Assembly: GCF_004798585.1 (NCBI RefSeq)
Contig: NZ_PPXQ01000003.1
Location: 282,026-346,025 of the forward strand
Source: Massilia sp. Mn16-1_5
Lineage (GTDB): Bacteria; Pseudomonadota; Gammaproteobacteria; Burkholderiales; Burkholderiaceae_D
Direction of reading: 5' to 3'
DNA length: 64,000 bases
Made by a program: the position numbers and the translations under genes
The notes under the pieces: model-generated
What the model was told of the DNA's origin: nothing
Database searches by the model: none
Seen by the model: only the letters and a program-made list of their open reading frames with translations
Part shown: positions 17,245-25,525 of the stretch, one piece after another
Position numbering within the stretch: the stretch's first letter is position 1
Layout of the letters: each line of letters starts with the position of its first letter

Positions 17245-17826
17245 TCACCTTTCACGAGGAGCACTGCCACCAACTGCTCCTTGGCGCTGCAACTGCCTGC
17301 ACGCTTCCTTCAGCCGCTTCTTAGTGAAGCCGAATCCGCTTCTGCACAGCACGACATGCCCGTCTAATGCAAGGGGAGAATGCGCCAGGCAGGTCCCACT
17401 CCAGCTGTCGTCAATAATGATGAACGGTTGCGACGGCTCACGATGTGCCTCAAGCCACCCCTCGATTTCGTCTCGCCGACTCGACGACAGTGCCCGTGGC
17501 GTTCTCCACTCCGCATGTAGGTTCTGCACTACGAACTGCAGCTGCGTCCGAGTCAGTGCTTCGCACATCTGCTCTCGGTCGAGGTATGTTGCCCACGACG
17601 AGCTAATAACATATACAGGTTTGAACTCAGCATGGAGCTGACGCAAATTCTCTGCTGCGCCGAAGTCAACGAGGCGCTGCCACATCTCTGGATAGTCCGG
17701 AATCGTCTGCTCGAATATTTTCAACAGCAGGCCGCTGTGATGCACGTCGTCCAAGCAAAGGACGTCGTCCATGTCGAGAAACACGAGGGAGCGAGTGTCA
17801 TGTCTCATATCATCATCATTTTCCAT
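17245..17826 (-). CDS. HAD-fold protein
   Basis: A 193-aa HAD-superfamily protein. Motif I is clear near the N terminus (LVFLDMDDVLC, with the nucleophile Asp and the acid/base Asp two residues on), motif II is the SSSW stretch in YVISSSWATYLDR, and the late acidic motif is FIIIDDSWSG. This pattern resembles the HAD domains found with nucleic-acid-repair or RNA-repair modules, but the substrate is unknown. The frame extends 44 codons further upstream; that part overlaps the upstream gene by 35 bp and is unconserved, and AAAGG precedes the ATG at 17826, so I start there. It is last in a leftward group of three genes. Confidence 0.7.
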   Translation of the reverse strand: MENDDDMRHDTRSLVFLDMDDVLCLDDVHHSGLLLKIFEQTIPDYPEMWQRLVDFGAAENLRQLHAEFKPVYVISSSWATYLDREQMCEALTRTQLQFVVQNLHAEWRTPRALSSSRRDEIEGWLEAHREPSQPFIIIDDSWSGTCLAHSPLALDGHVVLCRSGFGFTKKRLKEACRQLQRQGAVGGSAPRER

Positions 17827-17923
17827 AGATGTTGCCTTTATCTCGTAATTCTGTATTAAAACAACGCATTCGCTAATTGAGACTTTAGTTTCCTGTCTAT
17901 GAGGCTGAATGTGGTTAGCCAAC

Positions 17924-18544
17924 TTAAGTGGACTGTGGCCATATGCGGCTCCAATCACTCTCGAGGTGGATGGAATCGAGCACTAGGTCCGACGTGAATG
18001 CCGCTTCATATGTATGCTGGTCATCAGTGAAACTGGTCAAATGCATGCCATGCAATTTCTGGCGATACAAAACATAGGTCAGGTCGCTAAGTCCATGTAA
18101 CGGTATGGAAGATTCGAATACTGCTGCAAGAGCTTCGTCAAAAGCACCGACTGTCGCGATTCTTGCCCGGAAATAGTCATCTGGAGCGCAACCATCGCGA
18201 AGTAACGCCTTCAAATGCTCTTTTGCGTAGTAGTACGTCGCTAGGGCTTGTATCTCACGAAGGAAGTCTGGGAAGTTGCTTGGGCAGTAAACATGAAGTA
18301 AATGTTCGAATGTGGAAGCTAGTAGCACAGGGTCGGTCTGCCTGATAACGGACTCAAGATAGCGCCGCTTACTCTTGCTCGCCTCTGTCATTGTAGAGTC
18401 CGTTATAACATAACGCCCCCATGCTAACGAATCCTCGGTCAGAGTGAATGGGCGGCCGAGCCATGGCGGCGAATACATCGGGCGAATGCGTTTGGCAATC
18501 ATTTCTGAGGTCACAGGGTGGCCTTTTATTTGCGGTGTAATCAA
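17924..18544 (-). CDS. Uncharacterised protein
   Basis: 206 aa, not recognised. It is predicted soluble, without signal peptide or clear nucleotide-binding motif. The middle (TFEHLLHVYCPSNFPDFLREIQALATYYYAKEHLKALLRDGC) is probably helical. The first possible start, TTG at 18544, overlaps the stop of the upstream 120-aa gene, which would give translational coupling; ATG at 18502 is the alternative. It lies about 100 bp upstream of the HAD gene and belongs to the same AT-richer cargo block. Function cannot be assigned. Confidence 0.5.
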   Translation of the reverse strand: MITPQIKGHPVTSEMIAKRIRPMYSPPWLGRPFTLTEDSLAWGRYVITDSTMTEASKSKRRYLESVIRQTDPVLLASTFEHLLHVYCPSNFPDFLREIQALATYYYAKEHLKALLRDGCAPDDYFRARIATVGAFDEALAAVFESSIPLHGLSDLTYVLYRQKLHGMHLTSFTDDQHTYEAAFTSDLVLDSIHLESDWSRIWPQST

Positions 18545-18903
18545 GTCTGCGTTGGAAGCTCATCCCACATATACTCGCAAACTTCAAATGATATTTGCGC
18601 ATGGGTTATATAAATAAAATTAAACACCGGCCAGCTGCCGGCTAAAAGCTCTCTTTTTTTTGGCGGAGAGGTTTCAGTTACGCGTATCGACGCTGTTGCT
18701 TTACGTGTTTGACACATAAGTTTTACGACTTCCTCTCGTGTTGTAGTTGGCGGAAAACCAGCTATCCCGCAAAATTCGGGAAATTGCATGTTGTGGACAC
18801 GATGGTCTTTATGCCGCTCTGCATATGCGACAAGCGCCTCGATGGCTTGGATAATGTTCGACTTCAACCCAGGCGTGTGTAGGCGTAATGTTGAAACTTT
18901 CAA
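18541..18903 (-). CDS. Uncharacterised small protein
   Basis: 120 aa, not recognised. It begins MKVSTLRLHTPGLKSNIIQAIEALVAYAERHKDH and has no visible catalytic motif, signal peptide or membrane helix. Its stop overlaps the likely TTG start of the following 206-aa gene, so the two are probably made together. It is the first gene of the leftward three-gene set and is divergent from the XRE regulator at 19185, with the shared upstream region holding repeated TTGGAATAT motifs. Confidence 0.5.
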   Translation of the reverse strand: MKVSTLRLHTPGLKSNIIQAIEALVAYAERHKDHRVHNMQFPEFCGIAGFPPTTTREEVVKLMCQTRKATASIRVTETSPPKKRELLAGSWPVFNFIYITHAQISFEVCEYMWDELPTQT

Positions 18904-19103
18904 TTTTCAAACTCACTTCTAATAAAGGAAATGTGGCGGCCCGTTCAAAAAGCGCAGGGTGGATGCGTAACTTACGGAGCCGATGCACCGCAGACGTTGC
19001 TATTTCTTTCTTACCAAGAGTCACTCGTCTCGGCTCGATAGTTAACTTTCCGCCGAACTAGCAGTTCGAGGTAGCAGCACAGGAACGCTCAACGGAATCT
19101 GCA

Positions 19104-19137
19104 ATATTCTATCTTGGAATATTCGATTTTGGAATAT
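19104..19137. promoter_or_regulatory. Repeated operator-like motifs upstream of the XRE regulator
   Basis: TTGGAATAT occurs twice in direct orientation (19114-19122 and 19129-19137), 15 bp apart, and ATATTC at 19104-19109 is an inverted half-site. The spacing and location between the divergent 120-aa gene and the XRE gene suggest binding sites for the XRE protein or another regulator. Confidence 0.45.
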
Positions 19138-19184
19138 ATATCAGCTCCGTGCAAGCTGTTGCTCCCAGCAAGCAACGGCCGACA

Positions 19185-19457
19185 ATGGAAAAGACAATCT
19201 ACACACGAGAGTACGGCGTCATGCTCAGAGTTCTTCGCGAGATGCGTGAGCAGGTACCCCTTACTCAGATGGAGCTCGCGTCGAAGTTGAACGTCACGCA
19301 AGTGTTTATTAGCAAATGTGAGAGTGGCCAGCGTCGGTTAGACCTAGTCGAGATACGAGCATGGTGCACGGCAATGGGCGTCTCGACTTCAGACTTTCTC
19401 GAGGCAGTTGAGGCTGGAATCGCAAACGCGCATACACAAAGAGATGCGCCCGGGTGA
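19185..19457 (+). CDS. XRE-family transcriptional regulator
   Basis: A 90-aa protein that is essentially one lambda-repressor-like helix-turn-helix: MLRVLREMREQVPLTQMELASKLNVTQVFISKCESGQRRLDLVEIRAWCTAMG. The frame opens 12 codons earlier with GTG, but the ATG at 19185 directly begins the domain. Repeated TTGGAATAT motifs lie just upstream and may be its operators. Small XRE proteins of this kind often control defence cargo; here it sits between the unknown three-gene set (divergent) and the large rightward defence operon, so either could be its target. Confidence 0.8.
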   Translation: MEKTIYTREYGVMLRVLREMREQVPLTQMELASKLNVTQVFISKCESGQRRLDLVEIRAWCTAMGVSTSDFLEAVEAGIANAHTQRDAPG

Positions 19458-19578
19458 GTTTGGCAAAGTGGCGCGTTACTGCGCAGGACTCAATCCCGAG
19501 GCACCAAGGACGGCTGATGACTGGTTCGTCCGTCTGAGTGAAGTCAGAACAGAGTCAGAACGCGATTTGCCACACTGA
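19444..19578 (+). CDS. Possible small protein downstream of the XRE gene
   Basis: A 44-codon ORF (starts MRPGEFGKVARYCAGLNPEA, ends ERDLPH) that overlaps the last 14 bases of the XRE gene. The overlap suggests translational coupling, and the sequence reads like a normal soluble protein with a DDWFVRLSEV helix. It is too short to identify, and no strong ribosome-binding site was seen. It could instead be a chance frame. Confidence 0.3.
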   Translation: MRPGEFGKVARYCAGLNPEAPRTADDWFVRLSEVRTESERDLPH

Positions 19579-19991
19579 CCTAGCTGAATAGAGGCGGCGG
19601 CACTAGGACCGCTTTTACCGCCGAAGCCGCACATGGCATGCTTATGAGCCGAGCTTTTCGCGTCCTGAGTACGAGAGCGCGGGCCGGGAGTAGACTCGCG
19701 ATTGGCGACGTTTACGCCCCTACCTATGACAGGCGATGAGAAACCTTGACGCGTAACGCCTTACTTGAGGACGTAAGGTATCGCGAAATCTGGCCCTAGA
19801 GGAGTTCGAGTTAGGTCAGCAATTTTACCAAATTGCTCCCTCTATATGCGTCTCTCGCCGCTCCAGTCATTAAGGGCAAATTCGGTGCTGTCCGTCTACC
19901 CCCTTTCGATGGAATAACGTCAATTTTTGTCCCCAAGGCAAGTCAGGCATGCGTTACAATTGCGGTACATTTTCTCTTGCCAATCTGCAAT
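19579..19991. other. Intergenic region between the two small regulators
   Basis: 413 bp without a convincing gene. A frame upstream of the RHH gene (from 19833) is open, but the ATG at 19992 is where recognisable sequence begins. No terminator or repeat was recognised. Confidence 0.4.
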
Positions 19992-20159
19992 ATGGAACGC
20001 AAGTCTGACACGCTGAATCTTCGGATAACCCCGGAATTAAAGGAACTAATTCGATTAGCCGCTGAGCGCGAGCACCGAACAATCGCAAACTTCATTGAAG
20101 TGCTTGTGAGGCAACACTGCACTACGCATGAAGTAGCTGTGCCGAATAAGCAGCCGTAG
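19992..20159 (+). CDS. Small ribbon-helix-helix (Arc/CopG-like) protein
   Basis: A 55-aa protein: MERKSDTLNLRITPELKELIRLAAEREHRTIANFIEVLVRQ. The N-terminal strand (DTLNLRIT) followed by two helices is the ribbon-helix-helix fold of Arc/CopG DNA-binding proteins. The longer open frame upstream has no such content, so the short start is chosen. It ends 26 bp before the large helicase gene, in the same direction, and is a likely autoregulator of the defence operon or an antitoxin whose toxin is not evident here. Confidence 0.7.
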   Translation: MERKSDTLNLRITPELKELIRLAAEREHRTIANFIEVLVRQHCTTHEVAVPNKQP

Positions 20160-20185
20160 AGCCGCTAAGTCAACTAGGGGGATTG

Positions 20186-23100
20186 ATGGACGTATTTCAG
20201 TTTCGTGAGCACATCGTTGCTGACTACGAACAGTTTACTCGTAGCTTTACGCGCATCCGAGCCGATGACATTCGGGCGTACGTCGACCGTGAGTACGACA
20301 GCCAACGCTACTGGCCTGAGCCGCTCATTCAAATCAATCCGAACTTCCGGTCAGGTGGCACCGTCGACGAGCTCGTTCAAGCGGGACAACTGAGCGAGGA
20401 ATGCTCGGCCATCTTCCGGTTGGGTAAGTCGGCTAGTTCTGCCGGCATGACGCTGCCGTTGCACCAGCACCAAGCTGAGGCTATCAGCTTGGCGTCGGCC
20501 GGCGAGAGCTATGTCATGACTACCGGCACGGGCTCTGGCAAGTCCCTTAGCTACTTCATTCCCATCGTCGATGCTTGCCTCAAGGCGAAAAAGGTCGACG
20601 CAACACCTCGCACGCGCGCTATCGTCATTTATCCGATGAATGCGCTGGCCAACTCCCAACTTGAGGAGTTAAAGAAATTCCTGGGCTCGGACCCTGCGAC
20701 GCAATCCGTGAGCTTTGGGCGCTACACCGGACAAGAGGGGGATGAGGAGCGTCACGCTATGGCCGCGACGCCGCCAGACATTCTCTTAACCAACTTCATG
20801 ATGCTCGAGCTGCTGATGACCCGGCAGAACGACATCGACAAGGCCGTGATGCGCAATGCTAGGGGGCTGCGCTTCTTGGTGCTCGACGAGCTGCACACTT
20901 ACCGCGGTCGCCAGGGTGCCGACGTCGCGCTGCTAGTGCGGCGGGTGCGTGAAGCACTTTCTAGCGAACTCATCTGCATCGGCACCTCGGCCACGATGGC
21001 GTCTGAAGGCAGCCAGATGGAGCGTAATGCTGTCGTGGCCAATGTCGCTCGGCGTCTATTCGGCACGCCCATCCCCGAACGTAACGTCATCACAGAAACT
21101 CTGCGTCGAACAACGCCAGAGAGCCAGACGCTCCAGACGGTGCAGAGTCAGCTCGGTCCCGCCATCCGCGCCGGGGTGCCCATGGACCTTGAGTTTGAAG
21201 CGATGGCGGCGCACCCCATGTCGGTGTGGGTCGAGCTCACCTTGGGCCTGACTTACGAGGACGACAAGCCCCGGCGCGCTCGCCCGCGCAAACTTGCAGA
21301 TGCTGCCCAGTCGCTCCACGAGGCCTCGAGGGAGTCAATAGAGACTTGCTTGGCCTACCTCCAGCAATTCATGCTGCGTGCCTACGCCGTGACCGACAGC
21401 TCCGGCAAGAGCCTCTTCGCCTTCAAACTCCACCAGTTCATCGCTGGCGGTGGCAAGGTCTACACGACGCTCGAGGCACCTTTCCACCGTGCCATCACCC
21501 TCGACGGGCAACAGTTCGTTTCTGGAGATGACCAGCGGCAGCGGAGGTACTACCACGTGCACTTTTGCCGCGACTGCGGCCAGGAATACATCCCGGTGTG
21601 GGATACCGACGGCCCCGAAGGCCGTGCTTTCAACGTGCGTAGCATCGACGAGCGTCAACATGATGACGAGCAGGTGAAGTTCGGGTTCCTGATGCCCGAC
21701 GGCCGCGGCCTGTGGGACCCGGAGGTGCTGGAGCGCTACCCGGAAACCTGGCTGGAGGAGCGCGCCGATGGCGAGTGGCGCATCAAATCAGGCCAGCGCA
21801 AGTTCATCCCACAATCGGTCAAGGTACGGCCTGACGGCATCACCACCGCAGACAAGGGACTGCTAGCCTGGTTCATCCCCGGCGCCTTCCGTTTTTGCTT
21901 GGCTTGTGGGGTGTCGCACACGTCGTCTGGCAAAGATGCCCTGCGCCTTACGTCGCTGTCGGGCGAAGGCCGCAGCTCCGCCACGACGATGCTCACGCTG
22001 TCGGCACTGCGCTACCTGTACGAAGAGGACCAGCAACTGTCCCCGGACGCCAAGAAGGTCCTAGGGTTTTCCGACAACCGACAGGATGCGGCCCTGCAGG
22101 CCGGCCATTTCAACGACTTCCTGCAGGTACTGCTGACCCGGGCCGCGTTGTTGTCCGCAGTGCATAAAGGCGGTGGCCAGGCCCTGTCAGAGCGCGAGGT
22201 CGCAAATGCTGTGTTCGACGCGTTGGGCTTCCACCGCGACGACCCGGCCGTGCGTGCTGAGTATATGCAGCAGCCTGAGGTTAAGGGCAACACGCGGCGG
22301 CAAGTACAGGAGGCCATGCGCGGCATCCTAGGCTACCGCACATTTTTTGACCTACGGCGTGGTTGGCGCTTCAATAACCCTAACCTAGAGCAATTGGGCT
22401 TAGTGCGCATTAGCTACCAGGACATCGAAGACCTCGCCGCCGATGCGTCCGAATGGGCCACGGCACCGCGGGTGCTCCAGGCGGCTACGGCCGCCGAGCG
22501 CTCCGTCGTGCTACGAGCCCTGTTCGACTTCATGCGCCAAGGCCTGTGCATCGCCACACGCTACCTGGACCGCACGGAGCTCGAACAACTGCGGACGCAG
22601 AGCTACGCTAACCTCCGAGAGCCCTGGGGTTTCACTGAAGATGAGCGGCCCATAACCGCGCGCTGGTTCGTTACTTCCCGCCCTCGCGAAGAAACCGACC
22701 GTCGCGGCCGCCGAGTGAAGGTCGAGGACTTCTTGGTTATCGGCTCGAGCCGTTCGCGTCTTGGTCGAATGCTGCGGCAGGGTAGCACCTGGGGAGGAGG
22801 CAATCCCTACTACAGGGACATCGACGACCATACCTATCCAGACGTCATCGCTGCGCTGCTCAAAGCCGCCGAGTCGTATGGCTTAGTTAAGCGCGAAGAA
22901 ACGGACGTGGGCCTGACTGGTTGGCAGCTGAACGGCACGACACTGCTGTGGGAAGTGGGTGCGGGTCAGAGCCAGCGCCAAGCCGAGGGCAATGAATTTT
23001 TCCGTGGCCTGTATCGCAATATCGCTGGGCTGCTTGCCAGTCCAGTGCACCAGCTCTTCGATTTCGAAGCCCGCGAGCACACGGCGCAGGTGGAGCAGGA

Positions 23101-25519
23101 GGACAGGCTGGAGCGAGAAGCCCGCTTCCGCTACACCGAGAAGGACCGCGACGAATGGCGAAAGAAGAATGGCACCGAGCTCGATTGGCTGCCAGTGCTG
23201 TTCTGCTCTCCGACCATGGAGCTCGGTGTCGACATCTCATCGTTGAACACCGTCTACATGCGCAACGTACCGCCCACACCGGCCAACTACGCACAACGCA
23301 GCGGTCGTGCTGGCCGCGCTGGGCAGCCGGCCTTGGTCATCACTTATTGCGCCAGCCAGTCTCCGCACGACCAGTATTATTTCCGCGACCCTGTGCGAAT
23401 GGTGCACGGGCAGGTCAACGCGCCCACGCTGGACCTGGCGAACTTGGAGCTGGTTAAAAGCCATATGCATGCCATTTGGCTGGCTGAGACCGGGAAACGC
23501 CTGGGCAACAGCGTTCGTGACCTGTTGGACATGAATCTACCTGAGAAGCTGCCCATCATCGACGAAGTGGCCGCTGACCTGGACAAGGCTGAAGCCAAGA
23601 AGCTGGCGCATAAACGAGGGCTCAAGGTGCTAGGTATGCTGGCCAATGAGCTGACACCCAAGAACGCACCTTGGTACAGCGACCACTGGGCAGAGACGGT
23701 CTTTCAACGGGCGTATCTTGAGTTCAACGATGCCCTGCAACGTTGGCGCGACCTGTACCGAGCTACGGCTCAGGCTATTGAGCTGAACTTCAAAATCGAA
23801 AACAATCCGGCCGCAAGTGAGCGTGAGCGCCGCGAAGCCCAGCAGCGCCACAATGAGGCCCGCAAGCAGCGAGACCTGCTGCTGGCCGGCGATAGCGCTT
23901 TTAATTCCGATTTCTATACCTATCGCTACCTTGCCAGCCAAGGCTTCTTGCCCGGCTACAACTTCCCGCGCTTGCCTCTGCTGGCCTATCTGCCAGCGCG
24001 GCGGGGCAGCATCGGCCGCGAGAGCTTTCTATCCCGCCCACGCTTTCTTGCGCTCGGTGAGTTCGGTCCCTACAGCCTCATCTATCACGAGGGCAGCCAG
24101 TACAGGGTGACTAAGGCCCTGCTGACTATCAGTGGCCAAGACCAGGTCAGCGAGGGCGCGCGACTACCCACTGAAGTTGCCCGCCTATGCCCCACTTGCG
24201 GCTACGGCCACTTCCGCTCACAGCGCGATGCCGACCGTTGCGTCTCCTGCGGCGCCTCGTTGTCGGGAGCGCAGGAGGTAAAGAGTCTTTATCGTATCGA
24301 GAACGTTTCGACTAAGCGCGCCGAGCGCATCACCGCCAACGAAGAAGAGCGCGTACGCCAAGGTTACGAGATGCAGACCACGCTCCAGTTTGCGGAGGCC
24401 GAGGGGACGCTGAATATGGTCACCACTGTGGTCGTAGACGATGAAGGCCCTTTGTTGGAATTGCAGTACGGTCCATCCGCCACCGTTTGGCGCATGAACT
24501 TCGGCTGGCGCCGACGTAAGGAGAAGTCCATCCGGGGCTTCATGATGAATCCTGTCACCGGCCACTGGGTCGGCGGGGTGGAGGACGGCAACGGCGAGGT
24601 GGAGAACGAAGGTGAAGCGCCACCCGACAAGACGCCACCGCAACGCATCGTGCCCTACGTCGAGGACCGCCGAAACATTCTTATCGTGCGCCCGCACCAG
24701 CGCCTTGGCGAGCTTAAAGCCGAGACCCTGACCACTCTGCAATACGCACTCAAGCGGGGTATCGAGGCCGTTTACCAGCTAGAAGAAAGCGAGCTGATGG
24801 CCGAGCCCCTGCCCACGCGCGACAATCGCCAGTCCATCCTGCTGTTCGAGGCGGCCGAGGGCGGTGCCGGCGTGCTCACCCGCTTAGCCACAGAGCCCGA
24901 TGCCTTGTCGGCCGTCGCCGCAAAGGCTCTGGACGTTATGCATTTTGTAGGGCCGCCGGCCGGCCAAGCATGGTCCCGAAATGCGCTGACAGAAGAACTC
25001 GACCACGAAGGCAAACCGTTGTGCGAAGCTGGCTGCTACCGCTGCCTGCTGTCCTATTACAACCAGCCGGACCATACCCTCATCGACCGCAAGGACAAGG
25101 ATGCAAGCGGTCTGCTGCTCGACATTTTGTGCCGCCTGACTCGGGCTCGCGCCCATCAGGGCACGCAAGGGCGCACACCGGAACAGCACGATGCCGAACT
25201 CGCCCGGACTGCCGGCAGTAACTTGGAACAGGCTTGGCTGGACCATGTCATCCAGCACGGCTACCGTAAGCCAGACCGTGGCCAGCACACTATCACTGGA
25301 GCCAAAGTTTGCACTGACTTCTTCTATGACGAGATGAACCTAGCCGTCTTCATTGATGGGCCGCACCACGAAACCGAAGCCCAGCGTGTACAGGACGCCG
25401 CCATAAACCGGACCTTGGACGAGCTTGGCTACTTGGTTATTCGCTTTCCTAAAGAGCAGGCCCACTGGCCCGACATTTTCAAGAATAACGCCGACCTTTT
25501 TGGTCCCGGCAAAACCTGA
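20186..25519 (+). CDS. Large DEAD/DEAH helicase with DUF1998 and C-terminal nuclease-like domain
   Basis: A 1777-aa protein. The helicase N-terminal half has motif I TGTGSGKS (~residue 115), motif II LDELH (~232), SATMA, and a C-terminal helicase lobe with SPTMELGVDISSLNTVYM and the motif VI segment YAQRSGRAGRAGQ. Several zinc clusters follow (CRDCGQEY, CLACGVSH, CPTCGYGHF...CVSCGASL), then the DUF1998 signature GCYRCLLSYYNQPDH near residue 1615. The last ~100 residues (TGAKVCTDFFYDEMNLAVFIDGPHHETEAQR...LDELGYLVIRFP) look like a Vsr/DUF559 endonuclease fold. This unites features of DISARM DrmA and DrmB or Druantia DruE with a nuclease. AGGGGG lies just before ATG 20186. It heads a tightly spaced four-gene operon. 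Confidence 0.85.
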   Translation: MDVFQFREHIVADYEQFTRSFTRIRADDIRAYVDREYDSQRYWPEPLIQINPNFRSGGTVDELVQAGQLSEECSAIFRLGKSASSAGMTLPLHQHQAEAISLASAGESYVMTTGTGSGKSLSYFIPIVDACLKAKKVDATPRTRAIVIYPMNALANSQLEELKKFLGSDPATQSVSFGRYTGQEGDEERHAMAATPPDILLTNFMMLELLMTRQNDIDKAVMRNARGLRFLVLDELHTYRGRQGADVALLVRRVREALSSELICIGTSATMASEGSQMERNAVVANVARRLFGTPIPERNVITETLRRTTPESQTLQTVQSQLGPAIRAGVPMDLEFEAMAAHPMSVWVELTLGLTYEDDKPRRARPRKLADAAQSLHEASRESIETCLAYLQQFMLRAYAVTDSSGKSLFAFKLHQFIAGGGKVYTTLEAPFHRAITLDGQQFVSGDDQRQRRYYHVHFCRDCGQEYIPVWDTDGPEGRAFNVRSIDERQHDDEQVKFGFLMPDGRGLWDPEVLERYPETWLEERADGEWRIKSGQRKFIPQSVKVRPDGITTADKGLLAWFIPGAFRFCLACGVSHTSSGKDALRLTSLSGEGRSSATTMLTLSALRYLYEEDQQLSPDAKKVLGFSDNRQDAALQAGHFNDFLQVLLTRAALLSAVHKGGGQALSEREVANAVFDALGFHRDDPAVRAEYMQQPEVKGNTRRQVQEAMRGILGYRTFFDLRRGWRFNNPNLEQLGLVRISYQDIEDLAADASEWATAPRVLQAATAAERSVVLRALFDFMRQGLCIATRYLDRTELEQLRTQSYANLREPWGFTEDERPITARWFVTSRPREETDRRGRRVKVEDFLVIGSSRSRLGRMLRQGSTWGGGNPYYRDIDDHTYPDVIAALLKAAESYGLVKREETDVGLTGWQLNGTTLLWEVGAGQSQRQAEGNEFFRGLYRNIAGLLASPVHQLFDFEAREHTAQVEQEDRLEREARFRYTEKDRDEWRKKNGTELDWLPVLFCSPTMELGVDISSLNTVYMRNVPPTPANYAQRSGRAGRAGQPALVITYCASQSPHDQYYFRDPVRMVHGQVNAPTLDLANLELVKSHMHAIWLAETGKRLGNSVRDLLDMNLPEKLPIIDEVAADLDKAEAKKLAHKRGLKVLGMLANELTPKNAPWYSDHWAETVFQRAYLEFNDALQRWRDLYRATAQAIELNFKIENNPAASERERREAQQRHNEARKQRDLLLAGDSAFNSDFYTYRYLASQGFLPGYNFPRLPLLAYLPARRGSIGRESFLSRPRFLALGEFGPYSLIYHEGSQYRVTKALLTISGQDQVSEGARLPTEVARLCPTCGYGHFRSQRDADRCVSCGASLSGAQEVKSLYRIENVSTKRAERITANEEERVRQGYEMQTTLQFAEAEGTLNMVTTVVVDDEGPLLELQYGPSATVWRMNFGWRRRKEKSIRGFMMNPVTGHWVGGVEDGNGEVENEGEAPPDKTPPQRIVPYVEDRRNILIVRPHQRLGELKAETLTTLQYALKRGIEAVYQLEESELMAEPLPTRDNRQSILLFEAAEGGAGVLTRLATEPDALSAVAAKALDVMHFVGPPAGQAWSRNALTEELDHEGKPLCEAGCYRCLLSYYNQPDHTLIDRKDKDASGLLLDILCRLTRARAHQGTQGRTPEQHDAELARTAGSNLEQAWLDHVIQHGYRKPDRGQHTITGAKVCTDFFYDEMNLAVFIDGPHHETEAQRVQDAAINRTLDELGYLVIRFPKEQAHWPDIFKNNADLFGPGKT

Positions 25520-25525
25520 TTTGAT

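Noticed and set aside
18809..19024. 71-codon minus-strand frame upstream of the 120-aa gene
   Set aside because: Overlaps the better-supported gene by 95 bp and has no recognisable content or ribosome-binding site.
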